Shown: positions 42,087 to 51,387 of the stretch, in pieces | Layout of the letters: the number at the start of each line of letters is the position of its first letter | How positions within the stretch are numbered: position 1 is the first letter of the stretch | Source: Algorimicrobium sp002414705 | GTDB lineage: Bacteria; Bacteroidota; Bacteroidia; Flavobacteriales; Flavobacteriaceae | Assembly (NCBI GenBank): GCA_963972425.1 | Contig: CAXAUF010000003.1 | Span: forward strand, 62,001 to 126,000 | Direction: 5' to 3' | DNA length: 64,000 bases | The notes under the pieces: generated by a model | Seen by the model: only the letters and a program-made list of their open reading frames with translations | The model's database searches: none | Told to the model about the DNA's origin: nothing | Made by a program: the position numbers and the translations under genes

Positions 42087-44045
42087 ATGTCAGAAAATCA
42101 TAAGCATTCCCATCTAATATTTGGCAAACGTACAGAATTGTACTTCTCAATTTTTTGCGGTGCTTTTTTAGTTACTGGTTTTGCTTTAGATACATTAAGC
42201 AATTTATCTTCTGCGTTTGTTTTAGTCAGCTATATTATTTCCTATGGTTTTGGCATGTATTTTATAAGTATAGAAGCCTACCATAAATTAAAGCAAGGGT
42301 TATTTGAAATCGATTTTCTGATGATAGCAGCTGCTATTGGAGCCGCTTATATTGGAAGTTGGGCTGAAGGTTCACTTCTATTATTCTTATTTAGTTTAGG
42401 GCATGCGCTGGAGCATTATGCCATGAATAAAGCCGAAAAATCTATTAAAGCTCTAGGAAACTTATCAGCTAAAACAGCGTTATTGAAAAATGGAAATTCT
42501 TTGAAAGAAATTTCAGTGGAAGATTTAGAAATTGGTGATATTATTGTGGTACAACCGCATACTAAAATTGCAGCCGATGGTGTTGTTATTAAAGGTGTAA
42601 GCAGCGTAAACCAAGCGCCAATTACAGGTGAAAGTATACCTGTTGATAAAAGCCCATTTCCCGAAGACAAAAAAACACCTAATTTTTCTGATATTGACAA
42701 AATGCACATCGTTTTTTCTGGAACCATAAATGGTGATAGCGCATTGGAAGTGCGTGTGCTAAAATTAACAAAAGATTCTACAGTTTCCAGACTCATTAGA
42801 TTAGTTAATGATGTAGAAACGCAAAAATCGCCCACACAAAGACGTACAAAAAAATTCGAGAAAATATATGTGCCAATTATAATTCTAATCGTAACAATGT
42901 TATGTTTTGCTTTTTTGGTAATAAATGAACCTTTTGAAACCAGCTTGTACCGTGCCATTACGGTCTTGGTAGCTGCTAGTCCTTGTGCTTTGGCTATTTC
43001 AACACCAAGTGCTGTTTTAAGTGGCATTGCACGCGCTGCGCAACGCGGTGTTTTAATTAAAGGCGGTAAAGCATTGGAAGATTTGGGGAGCATTTCTACC
43101 ATAGCTTTTGATAAAACTGGGACATTAACCGAAGGAAAACCGAGTTTAAAAAACGTAATTGCTTTTAATGATTTTGACAAAAAAGAACTGCTGCAATTGC
43201 TTTATGAAGTAGAGCGTTTGAGTAATCATCCATTAGCAAAAGCCATTGCAAAAGCCATAAAAGAACAAGAGCAATTAGAAGCTGCCAATTTAGCATCCAA
43301 TATGAGTGCCATACAAGGGAAAGGTATTGAAGCACTTTACAAGGATAAACCTGTTTATATAGGGAATATCCGATTGATGACCGATGAGAAATTTATAATT
43401 TCCGAAGGTGTTGAAACGCAATTTAACCAGCAATTGGAAGCTGGCGAGACCGTTATGCTTGTTGGGTATCAAAATCAGATCATTGGTTTGGTAAGTGTTA
43501 TGGATGTTCCAAGAAAAACAGCTGCTAAGACCTTATTACGACTCAAAAAAATTGGTATTAAAAACATGATTATGCTTACAGGCGATCATGAAAGCGTTGG
43601 AAAGGCTATAGCCAAACAAATTGGCTTGACTGAAAGTCGCGGTAATTTATTGCCAGAAGATAAAGTAGATGCAATGCGTTTATTAATAGAGCGCGATGGC
43701 AAAGTTGCCATGGTTGGCGATGGCGTAAACGATGCACCAGCCATGGCATTGAGCACAGTTAGTATTGCTATGGGAGCAGCTGGAAGCGATGTGGCGTTAG
43801 AAACGGCTGATGTAGCTTTAATGTCTGATAAATTAGAAATGTTACCCTTTGCTATTGGCTTAAGTCGCGCTTCCAAACGTATTATAAACCAAAATATTTT
43901 TATCAGTTTGGGTGTTGTTGCTATCTTGGTTCCTGTAACTATATTTGGCTTAACCAATATTGGACTTGCCGTATTATTCCATGAAGGCTCTACCGTTGTG
44001 GTTGTTTTAAACGCGTTGCGTTTGCTTAGTTATAAAGAAGATTAA
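42087..44045 (+). CDS. P1B-4-type heavy-metal translocating P-type ATPase
   Basis: A 652-residue P1B ATPase: TGES (180-183), phosphorylated Asp in DKTGT (342-346), HP motif LSNHPLAK (about 381-388) and GDGVNDAPA. The membrane metal site reads SPC (298-300) instead of CPC, and the last transmembrane segments carry HEGST (632-636). These two motifs together define the P1B-4 (CoaT-like) group, which exports Co and related divalent metals. There is no N-terminal HMA domain, only a short His-bearing start (SENHKHSHL), as usual for the group. Last gene of the operon; it would move cytosolic metal to the periplasm for the RND pump to expel. Confidence 0.94.
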   Translation: MSENHKHSHLIFGKRTELYFSIFCGAFLVTGFALDTLSNLSSAFVLVSYIISYGFGMYFISIEAYHKLKQGLFEIDFLMIAAAIGAAYIGSWAEGSLLLFLFSLGHALEHYAMNKAEKSIKALGNLSAKTALLKNGNSLKEISVEDLEIGDIIVVQPHTKIAADGVVIKGVSSVNQAPITGESIPVDKSPFPEDKKTPNFSDIDKMHIVFSGTINGDSALEVRVLKLTKDSTVSRLIRLVNDVETQKSPTQRRTKKFEKIYVPIIILIVTMLCFAFLVINEPFETSLYRAITVLVAASPCALAISTPSAVLSGIARAAQRGVLIKGGKALEDLGSISTIAFDKTGTLTEGKPSLKNVIAFNDFDKKELLQLLYEVERLSNHPLAKAIAKAIKEQEQLEAANLASNMSAIQGKGIEALYKDKPVYIGNIRLMTDEKFIISEGVETQFNQQLEAGETVMLVGYQNQIIGLVSVMDVPRKTAAKTLLRLKKIGIKNMIMLTGDHESVGKAIAKQIGLTESRGNLLPEDKVDAMRLLIERDGKVAMVGDGVNDAPAMALSTVSIAMGAAGSDVALETADVALMSDKLEMLPFAIGLSRASKRIINQNIFISLGVVAILVPVTIFGLTNIGLAVLFHEGSTVVVVLNALRLLSYKED

Positions 44046-44161
44046 ATTGATAAGGAACTAGTTATTTGCGTAAATTTTAATTCTAAAATCACACAACCTG
44101 TTTAGGAGCTAGACGATTGCCATATGCTATCCTTTAAAATTGCACAAATTAATTGAACATG

Positions 44162-44189
44162 TTTTTAAACACTCTTGTGTTTAAAAAAA
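44162..44189. terminator. Inverted repeat between the metal and FIST operons
   Basis: TTTTTAAACAC and GTGTTTAAAAA form a stem around a TCTT loop, between convergent genes. It lacks a proper T run after the stem on either strand, so termination is possible but weakly supported. Confidence 0.35.
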
Positions 44190-44224
44190 CAAAATAGCCT
44201 CTAACACTAATAACCCATAGAAAT

Positions 44225-44623
44225 TTAGGTTAAAATCCAATTTACAGTCATCATTATTTTTTCTAAATCTATCGGTTTATTATAATAACCTTTTATACAT
44301 TCGAACGATTTAGAAGCTGCATAATCTTCAGGGTTTAGAGAAGATGTTACAACAAAAACATTAAGGTGATTTAGTAATTCAACACGCTCTTGTTTTAGCT
44401 TTTCAAGGAAAGCGAATCCATTTAATTCCGGCATATTAATATCTAAAAATATAATATCTGGTATATTTTCTAAACTTAAATTCTTCAAAAAATGCAGAGC
44501 TCTTAATGGAGACTCAAAAGATTTGATGGACTTACTTAACTCAAATTTTTCAATTTGTTTTCTATGAATAAAATTGAAAACGTGGTCGTCATCAATTAAC
44601 ATAAAGGATAATTCATTTTTCAT
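44225..44623 (-). CDS. Single-domain response regulator
   Basis: A 132-residue receiver domain without output domain. The acidic pocket is D11-D13 (LIDDDHVF), the phosphorylated residue Asp61 (IIFLDINMPELNGF), followed by the Thr/Ser switch in VFVVTSSLNPED and Lys in YYNKPID. It starts 2 bases after the histidine kinase gene ends, so it is probably its partner. Such stand-alone receivers act by protein binding or phosphorelay rather than directly on DNA. Confidence 0.95.
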   Translation of the reverse strand: MKNELSFMLIDDDHVFNFIHRKQIEKFELSKSIKSFESPLRALHFLKNLSLENIPDIIFLDINMPELNGFAFLEKLKQERVELLNHLNVFVVTSSLNPEDYAASKSFECIKGYYNKPIDLEKIMMTVNWILT

Positions 44624-44625
44624 AA

Positions 44626-46332
44626 CTAAATTTTTAAATTGGGGATTTTTATTGTGAATTTTGTTCCAATATTTATAATAGATTCCACAGCTATAGAGCC
44701 ATTTAGTTTCTCAACCATTTCTTTGACAATAAACAGGCCTAAACCCGTGCCTTTAGATTTTGTAGTACCTCTAAAGAACATATTAAATATTTTATCAATA
44801 GACTCTTTAGGTATACCTGAACCATTATCACTTATAATAATAATGTAATTTGCTCCCTGTTCTTCAATATTAAACTTTACCACAGGATTAGCAACGTAAG
44901 GACTATGATATTTTACCGCATTACTTAACAGGTTTTTTAATACTGTTTCAATTCTTGTTTTATCCGTATTAATAAACTCTATATCATTAAAGTTGGTATC
45001 AAATTGAATGGATGTGTTAACAAATTTGAGATCTTTACAAATATTGTGAACTATGGTTTTTATATTTAATGGGTGTATATCCAAATCCAGTCTTGAATTT
45101 CTAGAGTAGTTAAGGATCTCTTGTATGGTATTATCTAATCTGTTAGCACTTTGATCTATCAAGTTAATAAACTCTAAATTCTGCTCACCAATATCGCTTG
45201 CCGTATTGGTTTTAATTAAATCAATAAGACCAATAATAGACAATAAAGGCGTTCTTAAATCATGCGAAACCCTATAGACGAAAGTATCTAATTCGTGATT
45301 TATTTTTTTTAAATCCTTGTTCGCATTATTCAGGTTTTGTTCTGTTTTCTTTTGATTTGTGATATCTAAATGAATACCAATGGACCCTATTACATTGCCA
45401 TCTATATCATAATTAGGGGCTCCACTTATTAACCAAGTTCTTTCATCGCCTTCTTTATTGTTAACAGTAAGTTCGTAAACAGATGAAATATTTTGACTTC
45501 TTTCTGCTATAGTCCCTTTCATTTTTTTATGATCCTCTTCTTTTAAAAGGACATCACTAGCTAATTTGCCAATTAACTCTTCTTCTTGATAACCGGACAT
45601 TTCAGAAAAACTTGGATTAGACATTAAAATACGGTCGTGATTATCAACTTCTAAAAGACCTAATTTCATGTTCGCAATGATGCTTCTATACTTATCTTTT
45701 TGATATTTCAAGTTAACTCCATAGAGTCTTTGTTTGAAGACAGAATGTATTTGTCCGGAAAAATTGTCTAATAAAATTAATTGCTCGGGATTTAATTTAT
45801 CATAATTAAAGGCATGTTTTTTTGATACTAAACCAACAATAACAAAATTATATTGATCTTTATTAGATGTGAATTTCCGGTATAAAACACTTTCAAACTT
45901 ATTTAAATACGTATTGGAACGAATTAGGGATTGATTTAAATAAACAGGCTTTTTACTGTTTTTGTTTGAAACACTTTTTAGGATACTTTCGTATAGATGG
46001 TTTATATCATATTTATCTGTATCAATACCTTCACTCGAGACAGATGTTATATCGTGTTTTTCGAAAATAACTAAAGCACTTTCAAATTGGAATACATCTA
46101 TAAAGCCCTCTGCTATAATATTACCAAAATCTTGGAGAGAGCTTGTTTCAACCATCATTTTAACATAACGGTTAATTTTTTTATACACTTCTAATTGCCT
46201 GTCTATTTTGTCATTAGCATCTATGAGCTTTTGTTGAATAATGGTGTAATTGTGTAGCCTTTTCTTGAGAATGTTATTTTCTGCAAGCAAAGCTTTACTA
46301 TCCATCATGGTGTCTTCAACTTTTATTTTCAT
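44626..46332 (-). CDS. PAS-domain sensor histidine kinase
   Basis: A 568-residue cytoplasmic kinase with no transmembrane segment. A coiled-coil start (about 15-55) is followed by a GAF-like region (about 55-200), a PAS/PAC domain (about 214-332, GLLEVDNHDRILMSNPSFSE, ending HLDITNQKKTEQN), a HisKA dimerisation helix with His357 in YRVSHDLRTPL, and a HATPase domain (about 455-568, IIISDNGSGIPKESIDKIF, GTGLGLFIVKEMV). It senses an internal signal. It lies 26 bases after the FIST gene and 2 before the response regulator gene. An alternative start two or three codons after residue 7 is possible. Confidence 0.95.
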   Translation of the reverse strand: MKIKVEDTMMDSKALLAENNILKKRLHNYTIIQQKLIDANDKIDRQLEVYKKINRYVKMMVETSSLQDFGNIIAEGFIDVFQFESALVIFEKHDITSVSSEGIDTDKYDINHLYESILKSVSNKNSKKPVYLNQSLIRSNTYLNKFESVLYRKFTSNKDQYNFVIVGLVSKKHAFNYDKLNPEQLILLDNFSGQIHSVFKQRLYGVNLKYQKDKYRSIIANMKLGLLEVDNHDRILMSNPSFSEMSGYQEEELIGKLASDVLLKEEDHKKMKGTIAERSQNISSVYELTVNNKEGDERTWLISGAPNYDIDGNVIGSIGIHLDITNQKKTEQNLNNANKDLKKINHELDTFVYRVSHDLRTPLLSIIGLIDLIKTNTASDIGEQNLEFINLIDQSANRLDNTIQEILNYSRNSRLDLDIHPLNIKTIVHNICKDLKFVNTSIQFDTNFNDIEFINTDKTRIETVLKNLLSNAVKYHSPYVANPVVKFNIEEQGANYIIIISDNGSGIPKESIDKIFNMFFRGTTKSKGTGLGLFIVKEMVEKLNGSIAVESIINIGTKFTIKIPNLKI

Positions 46333-46358
46333 AGCTATATAACAATAACAGTTACTAT

Positions 46359-47555
46359 CTATTTCCGTGACCTGGTTATAACATATAATGCTGTTGTATA
46401 ATTATGGTACCGATTTTGACCACCTAAACGTGCAAATTCGCCAAAACCATACATACCCAACCATGGTGGACAAAGACCGTTCCTATAGAAAGGATTTTGC
46501 ATTTTAGCTACCAATTCCTCCTTAAAAACTTTGTTAAACAAGAAACGTCCTCTTGCCAAACAATCTGCATGGAAAACGGACACAATTTCATCATCCCCTA
46601 TATCTTGCAACATATTGGTAGTCATTCTTTCCATTTCATCAAAAATCAGATTTTCATCCCTTACTGTTATCCAAAGTTTTGTGTTAACCGGACATGAAGT
46701 TGTATAATACATATCATCACCGTCATGCTTGGTAACCACTCTTAAAATATGGCTGTTTCCATACTCTTGAGCCAAATCAACACTCAATTCCTCCCCTAAT
46801 GCGCCAATTGGTATGGTGTCGCCACATGAGGCCTGACTATCCAGACCCAAGACTCTGGTATATTCCTGCCATGCAGGTTTGTTGTTAAACTCATGTATAA
46901 TATGTCCTGTTGATTTAGTAACCACTAAAGGATCTCCATGAGCAACAAAACCATGAGTTGCTCTAGTATGAACTTTAAGTGAGGAATCCGAAAACCCAAT
47001 AGCGTAAGCACCATTTTCATAAACGTTATTATTAACAGCTTGATAGCTTATAACGCCCTTCATATTATCAGATGAAGTTGCTCCAAATAAAGTAACATCT
47101 TCACCAAACACACTCTCAAAAGCATTTATTACATCTGAATTATTAATATCTATACCAGATGCTAAAAAGTAGATCATATTTATACCATCTTTCTGGCTTT
47201 TAAGCGACTTGGCTAATTCAACACTTTTTTCGTAGGAATTAACACCAAAAATACCATCCACCTCAGCAAGTGCATAATCTTTGCCTTTTACAGCCATCAA
47301 ACCCATATCTTTCATAGATTCGCTAACACCTTCTTTGCCTATAATACCACAACAAGATGCTGCAACAACATCGGCATTTGGATATAAAGATTTGGTTTCT
47401 GATAATATATCATTAAAATCATGACCTATGGACGCATTGAAAATTAACAGGTCCACATTGTTCTTGTTTGAGTCGCCTAAAGCGATCTCTAAACACTCAT
47501 TTACGCATCTTTTGGTATTAACGACTCTTGCAGAGGATGAAAAAAATTCTAACAT
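46359..47555 (-). CDS. FIST domain sensory protein
   Basis: A 398-residue cytoplasmic protein with FIST_N (about 25-205, NVDLLIFNASIGHDFNDIL, then VVAASCCGIIGKEGVSES) and FIST_C (about 215-385, PIGALGEELSVDLAQEYGN and a C-terminal LGMYGFGEFARLG). FIST domains are predicted small-ligand sensors, possibly for amino acids, found linked to histidine kinases and chemoreceptors. Here the FIST protein is a separate gene heading an operon with a soluble PAS kinase and a receiver, so it probably controls that kinase. The paired Cys in AASCCG (about residues 72-73) is notable. Confidence 0.93.
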   Translation of the reverse strand: MLEFFSSSARVVNTKRCVNECLEIALGDSNKNNVDLLIFNASIGHDFNDILSETKSLYPNADVVAASCCGIIGKEGVSESMKDMGLMAVKGKDYALAEVDGIFGVNSYEKSVELAKSLKSQKDGINMIYFLASGIDINNSDVINAFESVFGEDVTLFGATSSDNMKGVISYQAVNNNVYENGAYAIGFSDSSLKVHTRATHGFVAHGDPLVVTKSTGHIIHEFNNKPAWQEYTRVLGLDSQASCGDTIPIGALGEELSVDLAQEYGNSHILRVVTKHDGDDMYYTTSCPVNTKLWITVRDENLIFDEMERMTTNMLQDIGDDEIVSVFHADCLARGRFLFNKVFKEELVAKMQNPFYRNGLCPPWLGMYGFGEFARLGGQNRYHNYTTALYVITRSRK

Positions 47556-48008
47556 ATATAAGGTTTAGATTGAACATCAGGGCTTTATGAATTAAAAAAA
47601 TATTCACACTTATTTTATAATGTTAATAAAAAAATAAAACAAAAACAACGTAAAACTTAAAGAAAAGTCGGTTTTTCTGTTAAAAAACTAAAAATCAAAT
47701 AATTACAACAGACTTTAACCTACACATGAAAACAAACCAAAAAGGTAGGAAAAAAGCCCCCTTACACAAAAAACAGCCACAAATATATTTTAACAAATCG
47801 TGTAAATATTAAAAATTGACTAACAAATATTTACAAAATCACAAAACAAACAAATTTCCTGTTTAATTCATAAAACATTTTATTGTTGACATAAAAAAAA
47901 GCATCTATTAATTAGATGCTTTTGCTGCATATACTTTATTTATTGTAAGGATTAAATTATAATAGAGAATAGACCGTTTGGATCATATCTATACTTAAAA
48001 AAATCTGA
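47556..48008. other. 453-base AT-rich gap: FIST operon control region and glyS 3' end
   Basis: No gene is visible on either strand. On the minus strand there is a -7-like TATATTTG (complement of 47780-47787) for the FIST operon, without a well-placed TTG. Just upstream of it lies the dyad TGTAAATATT (47801-47810) / AATATTTACA (47826-47835). TAACAAAT occurs twice (about 47791 and 47821). The glyS terminator is at 47893-47926. Confidence 0.4.
47893..47926 (-). terminator. Terminator of glyS
   Basis: On the minus strand AGCATCTAAT and ATTAGATGCT-like arms (AAAAGCATCT ... AGATGCTTTT) form a hairpin followed by a run of eight T, 82 bases after the glyS stop. Confidence 0.85.
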
Positions 48009-49550
48009 CTACATTTTCATTAACCACTCTTTAACGTCTACTTCTTTTTTAATAATATCGCGTAAATCAGAAATCCTAACACGACTTTGCTCCATAGAAT
48101 CCCGATGACGAATGGTTACCGTTTGGTCTTCCAACGTATCATGATCCACTGTAATACAAAATGGTGTTCCGTTAGCATCTTGACGTCTGTAACGTCTTCC
48201 TACTGCATCTTTTTCGTCGTAATCCATATTGAAATCCCATTTCAAATCATCAAAAATTTGACGTGCAATTTCTGGCAAACCATCCTTTTTAACCAACGGC
48301 AAAATAGCAGCTTTAACAGGCGCTAAAACAGCTGGTAATTTTAAAACGGTTCTGGTTGTGTTGTTGTCTAGCTCTTCTTCTTCCAACGCATTGGAGAAAA
48401 CCGCTAAAAACATACGATCTAAACCGATGGATGTTTCTAAAACATACGGTGTATAACTGGCATTATCTTCATGGTCAAAATACTGTAATTTTTTACCTGA
48501 AAATTCTTCGTGTTGTTTTAAATCGAAATCAGTACGTGAATGAATCCCTTCTAATTCTTTAAATCCGAACGGGAATTTAAATTCAATATCGGTTGCAGCA
48601 TCTGCATAATGCGCTAATTTTTCATGGTCATGAAAACGGTAATTATCTGTTCCCATACCTAATGATAAATGCCATTTCATGCGTGTTTCTTTCCAATACT
48701 CAAACCATTCCATCTGTGTTCCTGGTTTGATGAAAAATTGCATTTCCATTTGTTCAAACTCACGCATTCTAAAAATAAACTGTCTTGCTACAATTTCATT
48801 TCTAAAGGCTTTTCCGGTTTGGGCAATTCCAAACGGAATTTTCATACGTCCCGATTTTTGAACATTCAAAAAGTTAACAAAAATACCTTGAGCTGTTTCT
48901 GGACGTAAATATAAATCCATAGCATGTTCAGCAGAAGCACCAATTTTGGTTCCAAACATGAGGTTAAATTGCTTGACTTCTGTCCAGTTTCTAGAACCTG
49001 TAAGTGGATCTGCAATTTCTAATTCTTCAATCAAGGCTTTGACATCTAATAAATCTTCAGCCTGTAAAGATTGTCCCATTCTGGTTAAAATGGTTTGAAT
49101 TTTTTCAAAATAACCAACTACACGTGGATTGGTACTTATAAATTCTTCTTTATTAAAAGCATCACCAAAGCGTTTTTCTGCTTTTGCAACTTCTTTATCA
49201 ATTTTTGCTTCTATTTTTGCGCAATAATCTTCTATTAAAACATCAGCACGATAGCGTTTTTTAGAATCCTTATTATCAATTAACGGATCGTTAAACGCAT
49301 CTACGTGTCCAGAAGCCTTCCAAGTGGTTGGATGCATAAAAATAGCCGCATCAATACCAACTATGTTTTCGTGCATTTGCACCATGGCTTTCCACCAGTA
49401 ATCGCGAATGTTCTTTTTTAGTTCTGCGCCATTTTGTGCGTAATCATATACTGCACTTAATCCATCGTAGATTTCACTACTTTGGAATACGTAACCATAC
49501 TCTTTTGCATGAGAGATTACTTTTTTAAATTGATCGTCGTTGTTTGCCAT
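48009..49550 (-). CDS. glyS: Glycine--tRNA ligase (single-chain, alpha2 type)
   Basis: A 513-residue class II synthetase of the homodimeric type used by Bacteroidota, not the alpha2-beta2 enzyme of most Proteobacteria. Visible are the N-terminal YGYVFQSSEIYDGLSAVYDY, motif 2 region (FRNEIVARQFIFRMREFEQMEMQFF, split), motif 3 TSIGLDRMFLAVF and the C-terminal anticodon-binding domain (VLAPVKAAILPLVKKDG onward). Class II motif 1 lies around RPETAQGIFVNFLN. It is monocistronic with a strong terminator. The start is 5 bases after a TATTTTTG box, suggesting a very short or no leader. Confidence 0.97.
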   Translation of the reverse strand: MANNDDQFKKVISHAKEYGYVFQSSEIYDGLSAVYDYAQNGAELKKNIRDYWWKAMVQMHENIVGIDAAIFMHPTTWKASGHVDAFNDPLIDNKDSKKRYRADVLIEDYCAKIEAKIDKEVAKAEKRFGDAFNKEEFISTNPRVVGYFEKIQTILTRMGQSLQAEDLLDVKALIEELEIADPLTGSRNWTEVKQFNLMFGTKIGASAEHAMDLYLRPETAQGIFVNFLNVQKSGRMKIPFGIAQTGKAFRNEIVARQFIFRMREFEQMEMQFFIKPGTQMEWFEYWKETRMKWHLSLGMGTDNYRFHDHEKLAHYADAATDIEFKFPFGFKELEGIHSRTDFDLKQHEEFSGKKLQYFDHEDNASYTPYVLETSIGLDRMFLAVFSNALEEEELDNNTTRTVLKLPAVLAPVKAAILPLVKKDGLPEIARQIFDDLKWDFNMDYDEKDAVGRRYRRQDANGTPFCITVDHDTLEDQTVTIRHRDSMEQSRVRISDLRDIIKKEVDVKEWLMKM

Positions 49551-49560
49551 AGTGCAAAAA

Positions 49561-49596
49561 TAAAAAACCGCTTCAACTAAATGAGCGGTTTTAAGA
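49561..49596 (-). terminator. Terminator after the coiled-coil membrane protein gene
   Basis: On the minus strand AAACCGCTCA ... TGAAGCGGTTT form a stem followed by a T run, 18 bases after the stop of the 294-residue gene. The T run overlaps the candidate -7 box of glyS (49555-49562). Confidence 0.8.
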
Positions 49597-49613
49597 AAAA
49601 TATAATGGGTTAA

Positions 49614-50498
49614 TTAATTTAGTTCGATTTTTGAAGATCCAAGCAGCTTATTATTATGAAAAATGGCTATTACATACTCGCCTTTTTTAAGTGGCTTATC
49701 ATTTTCTAAATTTATTTTAGTACAAACTGCTATGTTATCGTTTTTATAATTGAAAGCTGTTTTTCCACTGTAAGATAAAAGTTCTTGACCAAATTCTAGC
49801 AAGCCACGATTGGAAATAATGGTATTATCTGGACCTATAATTTGTACATAAATATCTTTACTACCTTGCGTAGCAAATTCATTTTTTAATACGGTAAAAC
49901 AGACTTCAAGATTATCAATTTTTCCTGCTTTTGTAGTTTCTACATCGTATTCGGAACTACTAGTAATCATTGCTTTAACTTCAATATTTTCAAGCGCCAG
50001 AGCTGAAATATCATCAATAAAAGCTGAAAGCTGTAAATTTTCTTCTTTAAGTTTGGCTAATGCTATTTGGTTGGATTCAAACTTTAGTTTATTGGCTAAA
50101 GTTTCTTCTTTTAAAGCATCGTTTCTTTCTAAAGTATTAGCAATTCTCGTAAACAGATTTCTGCGCTCATTAAGCAACGCAGTAATATTTTCTTTATACT
50201 TTGAAATTAAAGGATAATCTGTTTTTACCAAGCTTAATGAATCCAAAAGAGAATTCAATTTAGATTTTGATTGCTGTAACTGTACGCTTAGTTCTTGATT
50301 ATCAACACGTATATTGTCATAGAATGTTATCATATTAGATAACTCATTTTGGACAAGCTTTATTTCTTGTTCCATTAATTTTTCCTGACTTTTAAGTGTG
50401 TTGTAACTAGCTAAACTATATGACCCTAATACAACAATGGCTATTACCAATGATCCAATAATTAATTTGTAGTTAAATAATTGAGGGTTAACTATCAT
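49614..50498 (-). CDS. Conserved hypothetical membrane-anchored coiled-coil protein
   Basis: A 294-residue protein I cannot assign to a named family. Residues 10-30 form one transmembrane helix (LIIGSLVIAIVVLGSYSLASY), residues 33-175 are coiled coil, and 185-294 form a beta-rich domain (NLEVCFTVLKNEFATQGSKD, VQIIGPDNTIISNRG) that looks like an Ig-like or C2-like fold ending in IAIFHNNKLLGSSKIELN. The anchor is uncleaved, so the protein faces the periplasm from the inner membrane. It is monocistronic, divergent from comF. Confidence 0.75.
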   Translation of the reverse strand: MIVNPQLFNYKLIIGSLVIAIVVLGSYSLASYNTLKSQEKLMEQEIKLVQNELSNMITFYDNIRVDNQELSVQLQQSKSKLNSLLDSLSLVKTDYPLISKYKENITALLNERRNLFTRIANTLERNDALKEETLANKLKFESNQIALAKLKEENLQLSAFIDDISALALENIEVKAMITSSSEYDVETTKAGKIDNLEVCFTVLKNEFATQGSKDIYVQIIGPDNTIISNRGLLEFGQELLSYSGKTAFNYKNDNIAVCTKINLENDKPLKKGEYVIAIFHNNKLLGSSKIELN

Positions 50499-50653
50499 CT
50501 TAATTAATTTATGGGAACAAATCTAAAATTAAAGATTACAAATCAACTTTTTAATCGATAAAAAGAAAAAAAACTTGTTAAAGTTCTTGTTTAAATAACA
50601 AATTGTTGTGTCTTGATAAAAAGTTATAATATCTTTAGAATTAAATAACTGGT

Positions 50654-51331
50654 TTGTTTCAAACTCTACTCACTTTATTCTTTCCCAAAGTTTGTTATAG
50701 TTGCAATGGTTTTTTGCACGACAATGAACAGTATGCTTGTACAAGTTGCAGACATGATTTTCCTGTAACTAATTTTCATTTTAATAAAGATGAAACAGTT
50801 AAAAACGTTTTTTATGGTCGCTTACCAATTGAATCCGCTACAGCCCTTTTACGTTTTGAAAAAAAAGGTATTACTCAAAACTTACTCCACAACTTAAAAT
50901 ACAAAGGTTTCGAAGAAGTAGGTGTCTTTTTAGGTAGATGGCTTGGTGGTGAACTTCAAAATATTCCTGAATACCAACATATTGACGTTGTAATTCCTGT
51001 TCCACTTCATAAAAACAAATTACGAAAACGCGGATATAATCAGGTTACAAAATTTGGTCAAGAATTAGCTAAAAGTCTGAATGCTGAATATATGGATGAT
51101 GTATTGATAAAGGTAAGTAACACAAGTTCTCAAGTTACAAAAAACAGATTAACACGTTGGTTGAGTAATGTAACGATTTTTAAAGTCATTAATTCAGATA
51201 AAATTCAAAACAAACACATTCTTTTGGTGGATGATATTATAACTACAGGTGCAACCATGGAAGCTTGTGGAACTGTTTTACTTAAAAACAATCATGTTAA
51301 AATTAGCATTGCCACTATGGCAATAGCATAA
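50654..51331 (+). CDS. comF: ComF family phosphoribosyltransferase-like protein
   Basis: A 225-residue protein with an N-terminal four-cysteine zinc module (C14, C17, C29, C32) and the PRPP-binding loop LLVDDIITTGAT (190-201). ComF proteins take part in uptake or processing of transforming DNA in naturally competent bacteria, and homologues are also found in non-competent ones. The start is TTG at 50654; an in-frame stop at 50642-50644 leaves no ATG before the zinc module. A -7-like TATCTTTA lies at about 50630. Confidence 0.92.
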   Translation: MFQTLLTLFFPKVCYSCNGFLHDNEQYACTSCRHDFPVTNFHFNKDETVKNVFYGRLPIESATALLRFEKKGITQNLLHNLKYKGFEEVGVFLGRWLGGELQNIPEYQHIDVVIPVPLHKNKLRKRGYNQVTKFGQELAKSLNAEYMDDVLIKVSNTSSQVTKNRLTRWLSNVTIFKVINSDKIQNKHILLVDDIITTGATMEACGTVLLKNNHVKISIATMAIA

Positions 51332-51387
51332 AGGATGTTTCGTTAATGATAAATATGTTGTTTATTTGCAAAAAAAGAGAAGTCGGT

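Noticed and set aside
42416..43180. Long minus-strand open frame (254 codons) opposite the P-type ATPase gene
   Set aside because: It is antisense to conserved ATPase motifs (TGES, SPC, DKTGT), has no recognisable domain and no promoter. It is a shadow of the codon pattern of the real gene.
44046..44224. Possible small RNA or gene between the metal and FIST operons
   Set aside because: Only an AT-rich inverted repeat without T run is visible, and there is no tRNA-like or conserved RNA pattern.
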